The position numbers were made by a program, and so were the translations under genes. A stretch of DNA of 64,000 nt, from assembly GCA_002914845.1 (NCBI GenBank), contig JXTC01000005.1:2176850-2240849 (forward strand), in the 5' to 3' direction. The DNA is from Trema orientale. Lineage: Eukaryota; Streptophyta; Magnoliopsida; Rosales; Cannabaceae. This document shows, piece after piece, positions 43,932 through 55,575 of the stretch (position 1 is its first letter; every line of letters starts with the position of its first letter). The notes beneath the pieces were generated by a model, which worked only from the letters and a program-made list of their open reading frames with translations, did not search any database and was not told where the DNA came from.

Positions 43932-45948
43932 TTTGGACAATAACTAAAAATTTCATAATGATATTTTTTTAGTTTGATTTTATGGTTTTAAAGGAATGAC
44001 CACTTGTCACATGTGTGACATACCATTAGGTGATCAAGCGCTATAGTCACCCATAAATGACTGAAATCACTTGGTCATTTACTGATCACCATGTCACTTG
44101 GTAGGTGATTTATACTAGTTGCTAATTGAAAAGATCAAGATGTCTGAATTTTACAATTTTTCCCGTATTCGTAGGCCCAAATGGAAATATACATCCAAAA
44201 GTGAAGACGAGGAGGGTACACGAGTTTGAAAGGATGTAAATATTACATTTGGGAAAATAAAATTTAAGTTGGGACAAGTTCTTTCTCCACAATCTTGACT
44301 GCAGAGTCACGAATAAGGGTTGAGGGTGAGTCAACTCGAAAATTGTTTATCTTCAACTGAGACAAAATTTAGGTAATACTTATAAAGTTAGCTAATGTTG
44401 GCCCTCTAATCCACATATGATTCCATTGGTGATTCATTTCCTTTACCTTACAAATGGGGAAATGATGTCAGCAATGTGGACTCAGTATTCTGGTCTAAAA
44501 TGAGTTAAACTGTCAATTTGCAATATCAGCAAATTAAAACATATATAAATGAAAATTTTGACAAATAGCTAAGTTCCAGACAAGAATAAAATTTTCTATT
44601 ATGCCAAGAAAAAAATTGTAGGAACTAGTATGAACGGCAACATTCATACAAAGAAACATGTGTTTATTCTTTTTTTTTTTTCCCCTCGTCATCCTATAAA
44701 GAAATATGTATCTTTGCAATCTCTCAAAAGAAAAGAAAATCAATAAACTCAGCAAAAGTGGTATAATTACTAAATACCCACTGAGGGGGGAAAAATCATT
44801 GACAGGAGCTAAATAAAATTGATAAAAGCAAATAAATTGTTCTCCACTTACTTTCTCTTGATCTTCCTCGAAAAAAAAATAAAATAAATCGGGTATTAGT
44901 GCTATTTATTGGTGGAATATCCAATATTCCAAAGGTACTTCGAATAGAGACAAGATTTCAAGCTGTGATGACGATTTTGTGGATTGCATCAATCCCATAA
45001 CACGGACAAACTTCTGGCACCAATCCAATCGTCCTTCCAAACCACACCATACCATACAAACAAAACAAGGACAATCAATACCCATAACATAGAATCTCAA
45101 AATTTATAGCTTCAGAAGACAAAAAAAATAAAAATTCTAAGAGTGCCAAACACCCAGTTCTTAATTTTCTTGCATGCCAAAGCCAAACACTCGTGACACA
45201 CAGATTAAAAATCTGGTATAACTATCAACCCAATTCAGCAAAGAACTGGACCAGATACTTGGTTCTCAGTTTCTTCTTTTCATTTTCTTGCACGCCAAAT
45301 ACTCATAAAACATATCTGGTATAACCCAATTTAGGAAGAACTGTAAAACACAAACATAAGATCAAACTGAGAACTTTCAAAAACTTCATAGAGAAAAATA
45401 AGAGAACAAGAATTCAGGTCTCCGAATCTGAAACTCTAGAGATTTATTATTAACAGAGGACTCATAATCACCCTCTTAACGAGCAACCTACAAAGTACAG
45501 AGAGATACAAGAGAAAAAAAAGCTAAACACAAATGGAAGACAACTATTAGAATTACGAATTCTGCCCATAAATTTTTTTTTCCCCCTAATACCTTCCTTT
45601 TCTTCTTCTTCTTCTTATCTTCCTTTACAATAACAAAGGAGTACAACACAATACACACCCGTACATATTCACAACAGAGCGAAATCATTCACAGCCCAGA
45701 TAAACCCATTTTTCAACCTGAAGATGATGATGAACTACTTTCCCAATATTACACAAAGACCCACCCCATAACCATTTTCCTTACTAATTTACCCCCTTAC
45801 ACCCATAATAATCACCCCCAAGAAAACGATGAAATTATCTAATTCGTCCCGTACTTTCTCGATTTCTCAGATCTATCCCCGTTTTCAAAAAAAACCACGG
45901 AAGATTCAGACCTCGAAACCGAGAGAATACGCAACAGAAGAGAGGAAG

Positions 45949-45999
<51 letters not shown>

Positions 46000-46078
46000 C
46001 TATTCGGATCCAAGTTGCGACCAGAATGTTTCGGATCTTCAAATTCGGATCCTAAACCTGGTTGATTTTGATTTCAAC
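43932..46078. other. Spacer and 3' flank of the PNRC-motif gene
   Basis: Contains an imperfect tandem duplication of about 115 bp at 45135-45350 (each copy has TTTTCTTGCAYGCCAAA and ATCTGGTATAAC). GA microsatellite at 45956-45996, which would be a CT tract in the 3' UTR or downstream of the minus-strand gene. A GTCAC/GTGAC-rich patch is at 43990-44110. No gene seen. Confidence 0.4.
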
Positions 46079-46672
46079 TCAACCGATTCGAAGCAAGCGT
46101 CTGAGATCTCTGGTAGCCGAATCATCGACCACAGCCGAAACCGGCTTCTTTTTCGGGAACGACGGCAGAGGGAGGGAGCTCGGCGCCGGTGAAACCGCGA
46201 ACGCCGATCCGGCGTACACGTCGGCCCTTCCGGCGGCAACCGGAGCCTTCAGATCCACCATCCCTAACCGCTTCGGCACCATTTCTGGTTCGGGACCCAA
46301 CCTCTGGGTCCCACACACGACGATCTCCTTCTTCAGCAGCGGCGACGACGACGACTCGCTCCTGATCTTCGAGTCGAGCGACTCACCTCGCCTCAGGATC
46401 GTCACCTTCTCCACCTTCACCGCCTTTAGGTCATCGGCGGAGCTCGATCTCTTCGAGACCGACCTCCTCTGCTCCTGCGGCTTCTCCGACCTCACAACCG
46501 GTTTCCGGCTAGATCTAGGGTTAGCGTAACTGTTACTACTACTATAATTACCATTAAAAGTCGAGTTAGGGTATACTCCATAGTTGCTCCTCCGGCGAGA
46601 AAACGCCGCCGACGGTGGTACTCTAATCCGGTCGATCAAACAGTCTTGTGGCCTCAACACCTCCGTCGCCAT
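46079..46672 (-). CDS. Plant protein with a PNRC-type proline-rich motif
   Basis: Intronless ORF of 197 residues. N-terminus MATEVLRPQDCLIDRIRVPP followed by an Arg/Asn/Ser-rich disordered stretch (20-80), a KAVKVEKVTILRRGESLD segment (83-100), the motif SPAPSSLPLPSF (161-172) and a basic C-terminus ending TRDLRRLLRIG. The SLPLPSF block is the core of the proline-rich nuclear receptor coactivator motif. In animals this motif binds the EVH1 domain of the decapping activator DCP1; a link to mRNA decay in plants is an inference. No membrane or signal segments. GC content is clearly higher than the flanks. The longer-than-average plus-strand ORF over the same bases is a shadow. Confidence 0.8.
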   Translation of the reverse strand: MATEVLRPQDCLIDRIRVPPSAAFSRRRSNYGVYPNSTFNGNYSSSNSYANPRSSRKPVVRSEKPQEQRRSVSKRSSSADDLKAVKVEKVTILRRGESLDSKIRSESSSSPLLKKEIVVCGTQRLGPEPEMVPKRLGMVDLKAPVAAGRADVYAGSAFAVSPAPSSLPLPSFPKKKPVSAVVDDSATRDLRRLLRIG

Positions 46673-49600
46673 AGCCGGAAAGTTCCGGAAAGTTCAAAAA
46701 CCAGAAAATTTTAAAAAATATATATTTAAAAAGAGAAACAAAATCAAAGATTATAACGTGAAACCCTCCTTTTTTAATTTTTTTTCTTTAAATTAATTGA
46801 GCTTCTTCTTCTTCAAATGGAAGAAGAAGGAGGAGGTTGATTGTGGTTTTTTTTCCTCTTTCGGGTTTTTTCTTCTCCTCCGGTATACGGGTCGGGTTTC
46901 GGGTCTGCAAGGGATGGAGTTATATATAGAGTGGAGTTGAGACGGAGAGGTTTGATTAGAGGTTGTGGTGGGGCCCACGAGAGGGAACAGTGTGGTGTGG
47001 GGATGGTTCGCACCGACCTTCTTAATTGAACGCGTGGGATTGGGGGCGCGTGACTTAAGGCCGCCTCGTTTGATTTTTTGAGTGGAAAAGGGTTACGTGG
47101 CTTGGGATGACTACGTCTTTGGGTGGAGTGGGGCCCACACGAAGTTCCCTCGTAACCCGGGTTGGGGCGGGCCACCCACCTTTTCTTTCCGTTTGTTGAC
47201 GGCGAAAGGAACGTGACTGGTAGCCGTTTGGTGTCTGTTATACGTCGATGTCTGAGCTCGGTTTGCGGGTAACGACGCTAGTTGAGAACTGTTAGTTGTC
47301 GGTTTGTGGCAGTTGTTTTTCTTTTTTCTTTTTCTTTTTTCTGTGGAAATTATTCCGAATGGGCCCACTTTACGTTCATCTTATTTTATATTTTTCAGCT
47401 CAAATAAGTGAAATTATTTATATATTTTTTTGAATGAAAATAAGTGAGATTATTTGAGGGTTTAGTAATTAAAAAACATAAAACTAAAAAATAAAGTTAG
47501 ATAGTCTGAAATGAGCCGGTAGAAACTAGTATTTGTTGACTCAAATGTCTAAATTTGACTAAAAGTTATGGAAATAGACTCTTTGAAAAATGAAACTTTT
47601 TTTTTTTTGGGGGGTGTACTTACCGTATAATTTTTTATTATAAGTAATAATTATGGTTTTTTTCAGTTATTAATATGTATATATATTTATATTTTTTTAA
47701 TGTTTAGCAATTTTTTTAATGAAAGTTTTTAGCAATAGGTTGGTTATAGGAATGCCATGCTTGTTTGATTAATCAAATATCTGGCTTAGTTTTGCCACTT
47801 TGTTTTATCTATTATGGTAGAATAATGGAGTGTATAAACTGTTAAGATAACTCCATAACTTTAATAACGCCCTTATCTATGCTGGTGATAAATTCTGTCT
47901 AATTTTAACGAGCATAATCCGATCTCTAACAGCTAAGCTTCAATTGAGTTTCTCTCTAGAAGTCCAATGGATATTTTTTTCTTGAAATAGAAATCCAATA
48001 TAGATTATCTAAATAAAAATATCTTAAAAGTTATTTTTTGGCTTTTCCTTTTTCTTTTGACTATCTGAAAGAGAGGGAAAAAAATTGTAAACGTGTATTT
48101 TTGCTCGTCTTTATTCTTTGTTGACCAATTTGCTCATCTCTTTCTGATATGGACTCGGCTTTTTTAATGCATAATAAAACGACTTAGATTTCAAAATTCG
48201 TTTTATTCAGTGTAGTATAAATATTAAAGAGCATTAATTGGTTTCTAAATTTCAAAGTCTCCTCTAAGAGTTTAGAGGTTCCTCTAAGAAACAAGATATA
48301 TAAGTGGACCAAATCAATTTGTTTTAAGTTACTCCTTTTGCCTTTTATTCAAACAAAGGAGATCAAACCGAAACCCAATATATGCATATATAGCACCAAG
48401 CATTTTCGAAAATATAACTTAAAAAATATTGTAAAAATGCTAGAAATAAGTGTTAGAATTTGGAGACCATGTTCCCGAATCTCCCAGAATCATTCAATTG
48501 ATTATTTATCAAAAGTATAATTGATATTGTAAAGCAAGCTTGCTTGTAACTCGGGTTAACTAATAAACAAACAGGATCCTACTTGGATTTTGGACTAATT
48601 TAGCCGACCCATCTATTAAATAAATCAATAATTTATGTGTGTATTTCACATGTTCTTGTTCTTTGATGATATTACTCATTCAAAGAACTTAGAATAGACC
48701 AAATTGCTTTCCACTTGCTTTCTGAATTATTAAAAAGGCCCACCAACATGTATATAATAATTCAGCATTAATCACTAGTTTACATAGAAGTATCCTTTTG
48801 CTTTATTATTATTATTAATTTTTTTGGTTAATTTTGTCGATTATGAATTTCACCACTAAAGATCAAACAGGTACAAAAATTAAATTAATATGTGGCTTAT
48901 GAGATTATGCATTGATTTAGTCAAATAATTCATATATCAAAATCGTGCTACATAAATTGAGACAAGTATATATAGCTTCATGTTTATTTAATTTTGCCAA
49001 CTCCCTAGAAAGATAATACAAAATAATTAAGAAGATCTTGAGCCTAGATTTAAATCCTGCTTCCTAATCTTTTTAATGTCTAAGTGCTTGCCAACACATG
49101 GCCAAGAGCCCACCCATGACACAACTTTATTAGTAGAATTCTTATAATTTTATTCTCATCCACGCTTTTAATATTAGGAACGCTTCTAGAGAAGCTTCCT
49201 ACTGTTAACAGGTTGTATCATGATGATTTTGGTGCAAAAATGATAGAGAAGAAAAATTATGTGTAGTTTTGTGTTTTAGTAATCATGATTATTTTGTTAA
49301 AAGTTTTACTCGTAATGATGAAAAAGAAAGTTAAAATTAAAATGGAAAGGATTTGGGGAGAAATGAGACGCAACAAAAAAAAAATTTAGTCATTTTTTTC
49401 CAAATTAACTAATTATGTGAATGATTTTTTAAAGTTGTTCATCAAATTGAGGCTGTTTCAATTGGTTTAAGATTATTAAGAATATGTGTGAATTTATGAG
49501 AAGGGAGGAGTTTGAATTCTAATTAGGTTGGTGTATGTATAATTTTATAATATTTTTTTTTCTTAAAAACAATTATGTGAAGAATTTTTCAAACTTTATT

Positions 49601-50103
49601 CCTTAAATGGTAAATTAATGAATGAGAAAATGAAACAGTTTCCTCGTTTTTATTCCTTTTACAATCATTATGGATTAGTGAATGTGTTAAGAGAGGGTCG
49701 ATGAAACTTAATTATATGTAGAACTTCATTATTTTATTAAATATAACACTCACCATATGATGGAACATTTTAAGAGATCATAGGATTGAGCATTACTTCC
49801 AACCTGAAAAATAAAATACGACTTTGAATAACAGTAACTTTTTGCCAAGAGCCAGCTTGATCATCTAGAGTGCTAAATTAGCAGGATTATTGTTTTGGAT
49901 ATTATTTTATCGACACGGGTTATAAACGTTGAAATATATTTTTTAAAGTAAGAAAAAAGGAATGGACCTTGAAGTTTTGTCTCAGTGAAATATCGAATAT
50001 GATTATCCACTAAAGAAAAAGGAAGAAATAAAAGAAAAAAGAGGGAACAAATCCAAGTAGCTTTTGGGAAAATGGAAATGTGGGGTCAAATGAAGCTTTT
50101 TTC
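46673..50103. other. Promoter side of the PNRC-motif gene, then spacer
   Basis: A GC-richer stretch (46840-47370) holds the promoter and leader; a reverse-strand TATATATA at about 46919-46926 lies 250 bp upstream of the ATG. From 47400 to 50100 the sequence is AT-rich with no supported gene or bounded element. Confidence 0.4.
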
Positions 50104-50775
50104 TTTTCTTTATTATATAAGTTGCAAGGAAGCAATCATGCTCTCTTGTCTCCTATCACCCTTTCGTTGAATAATGAGAATAATTTTTTCTAGAATTAAA
50201 AAAAAAAAAAAAAGTTTCAATTGGAAAGGTCTAATAGAAAAAACTCCTTATAATATTCTTTTAAAATGAAAAAAAAAAAATTCAACAATTAAAGCCAGAG
50301 TTTTACGTGAAGAATCATGGAAGAAGCTTTTTTTTCTTTTTCCTTTTTTCTTCCTCCTTAGTTTATGACTTTATGCTTCTGGCAATATTTTTGTTACACC
50401 TGATAAAGGAATCCTGGTTACCTGCCCTCTAGTTTTGTGCCATGTGTCCTTTAGCTTCATTGGTTTGATGGGACCTTCTCTTTTTGAGACCACCGTGGAA
50501 TCAATTGAGCCCTGTCCCTTGGTGTGGGGAATGTTATTGTCCCCTTGGGTCACTTTTCCGTGTCCTAAGAAGTAAGAAGCAATGAACTGGTTTAAGTTCG
50601 CACTTGCGAGCTTGCTTCTTCACATGGGTCATTGCTATTTTCTATGGCTGTGAAGAGCTTCTGCTTAAACTAGGGAGTCTTACAGTCAGGACTGGCTGGC
50701 TACTCCCATTCAATTTGACAGATAAACTGGCCCAAGTTTAGGCAGCAACGCTTGAGAGAAACATGATAGAAAATA
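50104..50775. repeat. Diverged duplicate of 55962-56225
   Basis: Shared blocks in the same order: GAAGCAATCATGCTCTCTTG, GAATAATGAGAATAAT, TTGCTTCTTCACATGGG, TATTTTCTATGGCTGTGAAG, CTACTCCCATTCAATTTGAC. Relative to the copy at 55962, this one has about 400 bp of extra sequence in the middle (about 50185-50570). That includes a 60-codon ORF of unknown origin (50371-50553, minus). Confidence 0.65.
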
Positions 50776-51430
50776 GCGGAAGGAATCATGTCATACAGAA
50801 CATATCATGCATCATGATGTGTAGTTTAAACGTGATATATATTTCATATCAAAATTAAACAACATATAATTTTAAGCATATATGTGAGTTCTTATTAATC
50901 GTCACTAAAACTATTACAAATTTTAAGTAGGCGTTACTAAATGAGAAAAGGAATTGAATGGGTGATTCTTATTTCCTCCTACATGTGTTTGAAAACAAAA
51001 TTTTGAATCAGCTTTAGTAAGTCCGAGTCCAATATGATTAAGTAATGAAGAACGAGGATCTTGTTGATTTTGGTTCTTTTTCAATTAGACCAAAACAAAA
51101 GTAATACTCTAGACACTATATTAGTAACTACAAATAAGATCTGAACTTCAAGCCCTCACTCATTCATTGATTTCTCCTAATGTATTATGCACTAAAGCAT
51201 TTTAATCATAAATGGAATTATTTGAATTATTTTGTAGAAGTTGATTAATTCTCATTTCCAGATCCTAATAAGTCAGTAGACAATCGAATCAAATGTTTGT
51301 TTCTCGTTTTTATTTCTTCTCTCATTTTCAATCCCTTCCTTGTTCAGTTTTTACTCAGAGATATTAATATTTTTAAATCTCGTATTTTGATACATTGTTT
51401 AAATTATACCTTATATTTTAGTTTTTATCA
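50776..51430. other. Spacer, nothing recognised
   Basis: AT-rich, no supported feature. Confidence 0.35.
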
Positions 51431-51640
51431 ATATTGACCCTTAACTTTATTCATCATGTCCATGAAAGTAACTGGGGCATTAGTTAATCCAAAGGGCATC
51501 ACTAAAAACTCATAGTGTCCGTATCTGGTTCTAAAAGCTGTTTTTGGAATGTCTTCCTCCTTAATTTTTAATTGATGGTATCCTGATCTTAAGTCAATAT
51601 TCGAAAACACAGAAGCTCCCCGTAATTGATCAAATAAACT
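51431..51640 (-). pseudogene. Ty3/Gypsy reverse transcriptase fragment
   Basis: About 70 codons in one minus-strand frame: [55 protein letters not shown] and TFMDMMNKV. These are the strongly conserved palm-domain blocks of plant chromovirus-type RT. The catalytic YLDD and everything after it are lost: the frame leaves homology at about 51443. Its other end is cut by the foldback repeat at 51641. Confidence 0.9.
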
Positions 51641-51953
51641 TTGAAATCTGTTACAAATTTATACTTGACACTAATTTAGAACAGCTAATTTACCAAGATG
51701 CCGTTTAAAAAATTAAAAATAAACTATGTAAAATCTGAAAATAAGTTTATTAAATCATCTTAGTAAATTAACTGTTCTAAATTGGTGTCAATATATAAAT
51801 TTGTAACAGATTTTAAATCTAAGAGTTACCGTTTAAAAAATTAAAAATAAACTGTATAAAATCCGAAAATAAGTTTATTAAATCATCTTATTAAATTAAC
51901 TACTCTAAATTGGTGTTAATGTATAAATTTGTAACAGATTTTAAATCTAAGAT
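51641..51953. repeat. Foldback element with an adjacent 128-bp direct duplication
   Basis: The arm 51641-51700 (TTGAAATCTGTTACAAATTT...) is inverted at 51756-51816 with a few mismatches. The segment 51701-51828 is then repeated directly at 51829-51953. It lies exactly at the broken end of the Gypsy RT fragment, so it probably inserted there or arose with the break. Confidence 0.8.
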
Positions 51954-53432
51954 TCAATATTGAAAATACCTAAAATACAAGATATAAATTGAACAAAGTA
52001 TCAAAGTACATAATATAAAAGTTGTTAATATCAAAATTGGTATAACAATGATACAGGTGATTAAAGATGAAAATAGAGAATAATAAAGAGAATAATAAGT
52101 AAAATGAAGAACATGAACGATTTTTAGAATGGTTCAACCTTTCGAATAAAAAGTCTACGTCCATTATAGTCACTGTTATTCTTTGAGTTTGCTGGTTACA
52201 AAAGAGCCTTCAAATGGAGGTCCCCTTTCTCTGTTCAGAAACTTTGCATTTATAGGCTCTTACAGATTAGGTTTCCCACTATAGATATGGATATTTGAAA
52301 TATTGAAAAGATCACAATTAATACAAATTAAATTCATATTTATCCCTCCAAGATCTAGTAAAATCTTTATTTAAATATCTTTATCCCTAAAATCCCGAAA
52401 CTAAATTCGAATATCTTGGGATTTATATTTTAAATGGAGGAAATCTCAGAATAGAGATTTACTCGCTCATTCGTTATGTGCGACTTCCTCATTCTCGACC
52501 AGCTCATAAACGAGTTGTTGCTCCTTCAAGCGAGCTGATTTGTCTTCAGACAGCTTGCATAGCTTAACCACCTCGCGTAGGAACGAGCTTCAAACAAGCT
52601 CGCTGTTCTCGAGAAGCTACAAACTTAGTGCATGACAGCAATGATTCTATGCCTTTATTCAATTACGTACTAAGAAAACACAAGATGAAGATGAAGTTCA
52701 ATTACATGTCAATGCTCAAACAAAGAAGGTAGATTTCAGGGTGCGACTATGTTTATGTGGTGGTTGACAATGTTAGGAAAATAATATCAAACGAAGGAAA
52801 ACACAACAAGAAGATGAAGTTCAATCACATGCCACAAAAAAGGTGGATTTCAAGGTGCAACTACGTTGTGGTTAACAGAGAGAGGGGCAAGTCCAGCTCA
52901 AAATCTTGAAAACATAATCAAAATGTTTGGTTAGCATGTACTAATTCAATTTATATGAATGTTAACGATAGTGAAGGAGAGAAGCCCAACCACCACACGA
53001 TCTCCTTAATTTTGATAGGCAACGGTTTTCGTGCTGGGACCAAAACCATTTCAGCCGATGACTAAAGCATAACAACCTCACAAAATTTTCTCTGCCCTTA
53101 GTTTAATGCCTAGTTTAGCTGCCTTATTTATTTTAATTTTTTTGGTGATGATATATCATACTACAAATTAAAATATAAAATGATAAAAAAAAAATTTGAG
53201 TAGAATCATATTTCAGATGATATAATATTAAAGTCATCAACTGGAATGAACTGACACGAAAGTTTGACAGACGATTTGGATTGGGCATTGGTCAAAGCGT
53301 TGCCACAATAATCAAGATCACAATATTATCGGTTTAAGAAAATTAGGTTGAGAAGTCACTTTTGGTATTTGGTCTTTTCCGTTTTTATTTGAGGATTCCT
53401 TGTTTGCCTTTCTAGTTTAGTTTAAATTGTCT
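51954..53432. other. Spacer with a 123-bp degenerate tandem duplication
   Basis: At 52678-52875 two copies share GATGAAGTTCAAT, GTAGATTTCAGGGTGCGACT / GTGGATTTCAAGGTGCAACT. No coding features recognised. The segment 52440-52640 has repeated GAGCTCGTT/CGAGCTT-like words and may be retroelement sequence. Confidence 0.4.
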
Positions 53433-53729
53433 TCATATAAGCATGACACAGAGATCAAATTTGACGCCATGCGTGGTAACATAAATACAATCTTTAAGAA
53501 TTAAAGTTCTTCCTTCCTCAAAATAAAGCATGACGTCTCCAACCAACCCCTTTTGATTTAAGAGATGACCCATCAACCATAGTGATTTTTGACATCTTTT
53601 ATCGTCCAACGCATCTGGTTTCGCAAACCACTGGAGGAGATAATTGCAGATGTGTAGGGAAGTGACGGAGTCCAACAAAATCCAGTTCTTAATCTTTTCT
53701 GGAAGTAAATCCGGAAATAAACAAAACAC
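53433..53729 (-). pseudogene. Ty1/Copia protease-region fragment
   Basis: The frame contains NWILLDSVTSLHICNYLLQW, then TLILKDCIYVTTHGVKFDL. This matches the Copia pattern WxxDSGAxxHxC ... LxxCLYVPxxxxNL. The catalytic DSG has become DSV, so it is inactive. The fragment ends abruptly at the MITE at 53733. Continuation beyond the MITE (54266-54475, minus frame) is possible but not recognisable. Confidence 0.65.
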
Positions 53730-53732
53730 TTT

Positions 53733-54262
53733 GGCTTCGTTTGGTATGTAGGATAAGATAGGATTGGACTATTTTGGTTGATTATTTAGAAAAATATCAT
53801 TTTTGAAAATTAATTTAGAAAAATATCATTTTTAGAAATCAATTATGTAAAAATATCATTTTTAAAAACTTATTTACAAAAATACCATTTTAAAAAAAAT
53901 ATTTTGAAAATACCACTTTTAAAACTTATTTTTGGAAAATAACATTTTTTTAAAAATTATTTACAAAAATACCATTTATAAAAATATTTTGAAAAATACT
54001 ATTTCTGGTTTTACCACTTTTAAAAATTAATTTCGAAAGTATCATTTATTACTACTTCAAAAACATTCTATTTTTTTAATCAAATTCATAATCCCTCGCA
54101 ATCCCAAATTATCAAGAGGATTAGATTATCTCTTTCTAAGGGGGATTATTTTTGGAGTGGATTATTTTAATCCAATCCAATCCATCTCATATGCATGCAC
54201 CAAACATGGGATTAATTTAATCCAATCCAATCATATCCTTATCCTGCGTTCCAAACGTGGCC
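53733..54262. mobile_element. Harbinger-like MITE with TTT duplication
   Basis: Inverted ends are GGCTTCGTTTGGTATGTAGG and GGCCACGTTTGGAACGCAGG, flanked by TTT (53730-53732 and 54263-54265). Subterminal AATCCAATCCAATC repeats. The interior (53790-54050) is an array of GAAAAATATCATTTTTA-like units, as in the MITE at 1901-2485. Confidence 0.8.
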
Positions 54263-54721
54263 TTTGTTCATCTGCAGCAAGTCTGTGTCATTGCTCTCCT
54301 CAGGAGCAATGCGGGCAATGTTCCTCCTCCTCGGTTGTATACTTGCACGAGAAGTCTTCCCATGTAGTTCACCTTTCCTTTTAGCCTTCTTGATGGTGGG
54401 AGCCAGCTTTGACAGCATGTGTTCTCTCCTTTGGGTTTTGGGGGTTATTAAATTCTTCTCAAAGTACTTTTTCAATCTCCTGCAAAATTATGTATCCCAT
54501 TGAGGTTATCAATATTATAAGTTCAATTGACAATTCTACTTATTTTGGGAAATAAAGAGATTAATAAATTCGAAAAAGAAGATATTCGGGTATGAGCAAA
54601 CGCAGATGAGACGTGTTTCTCCAATATTATCAACTCATGAAAATATTTCCGGACGGTGTCTGACAAAACATTTTAATGCCTTGCTGATCCACATCTTGTT
54701 GGAGTAAGCTATCAGCAAAGT

Positions 54722-55575
54722 ATTATACTTGATGACATGCGATTATCCCGTTGTGCCTATAGGAGATCCATTTCACGTGGACGACTTGGAGCACTACTCG
54801 AAGCCAACCAATGAAATTGGTAAACGAGTACAAACTGTGGGAGCTGATCTCTTGGTCACCCACCAACCCAAAGGTTTGTTGTAATAGTAGTATTTTCTTT
54901 TACTTCTATGTTTATTAGTTTTTTGAAGTTTCAATTTTAGGGGATAGAAATTCCTATATATTTTTTCAGGGGATTAAGAAGGCAATTGGAGAGAAAACTT
55001 GTAATACAAAACTTGTAGGACGAGTGGTGTTTGTTTATTACCATAGACTATGGTAACTTTGGTTGGCCACAGATGCATCAAGCAGCAACCATAACAGAGT
55101 GCATTGAAGCTCTAAAACTGTGCAAAGAAGCTGGTTGGCGTGTTGTTGTGGCATCTCATGGCGGGTTTGGGAGACAGTCTTTGAAAGCAGCAGCAGCAGT
55201 CTTGTTTCGACGTTATTTCAATATTTTATCGTTAATGTAGATATCCCATGTTTCGTTTGCAGTGGGGAAGTGTTTCAAGATTCTGTTGCTGATCTCTCTG
55301 TGGATTTAGGCTCAGTCCTGAAAATGTTCATGCTTGAGTAGGATCAAATTATGGTACGACACCCCTATAATTCAATTCGTCGCGACACATACAAACGGGT
55401 TGGTTTCCTTTGCCCTGCCTTTATTCGGTTTTACTGCTGATAATACTTTCTTGGCATTTGCCTTTTGCTCTCTCTTTCAATGTTGTTCGTTTGCCGCATG
55501 TAGCTTGGAGAAATCGAGGGGGAGCATCGATGTGCAAATGCTGGATCAAAGTCCCCGGTGCCTTATGCTAAGCCT
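54722..55575 (+). pseudogene. Enolase pseudogene, C-terminal half, introns retained
   Basis: Translated pieces follow plant cytosolic enolase in order: [20 protein letters not shown] (about 54743-54802), [28 protein letters not shown] (from 54970), HQAATITECIEALKLCKEAG with VVVASHGG (55075-55161), GEVFQDSVADLSVDLGSV (55262-55319) and a decayed tail GEIEGEHRCANAGSKSPVPY (from about 55509). Intron-like GT...AG gaps fall between the pieces, so it arose from genomic DNA and not from a processed transcript. Catalytic features are lost: SIEDPF is PIGDPF, GDDLL is GADLL, the KVNQ lysine region is missing and ASHRSGE is altered. The frame also breaks. The N-terminal half is absent. Enolase interconverts 2-phosphoglycerate and PEP; this copy cannot. 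Confidence 0.8.

Noticed and set aside
43990..44110. Cluster of GTGACC/GGTCACT words
   Set aside because: Short and irregular; no termini or consistent unit, so not called as an element.
44906..45100. 64-codon Cys/Trp-containing minus-strand ORF
   Set aside because: No splice partners, no motif spacing of a known Cys-rich peptide family, no signal peptide.
46062..46529. 155-codon plus-strand ORF opposite the PNRC-motif gene
   Set aside because: Antisense shadow: the minus strand frame carries the conserved motif, a full-length start and a natural stop.
50371..50553. 60-codon minus-strand ORF
   Set aside because: Not low complexity, but no family recognised and it sits in the private insert of a duplicated block; left as unknown.
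54239..54475. 78-codon basic minus-strand ORF
   Set aside because: Could be Copia gag, but no zinc knuckle or other motif can be seen; kept only as a possibility in findings.
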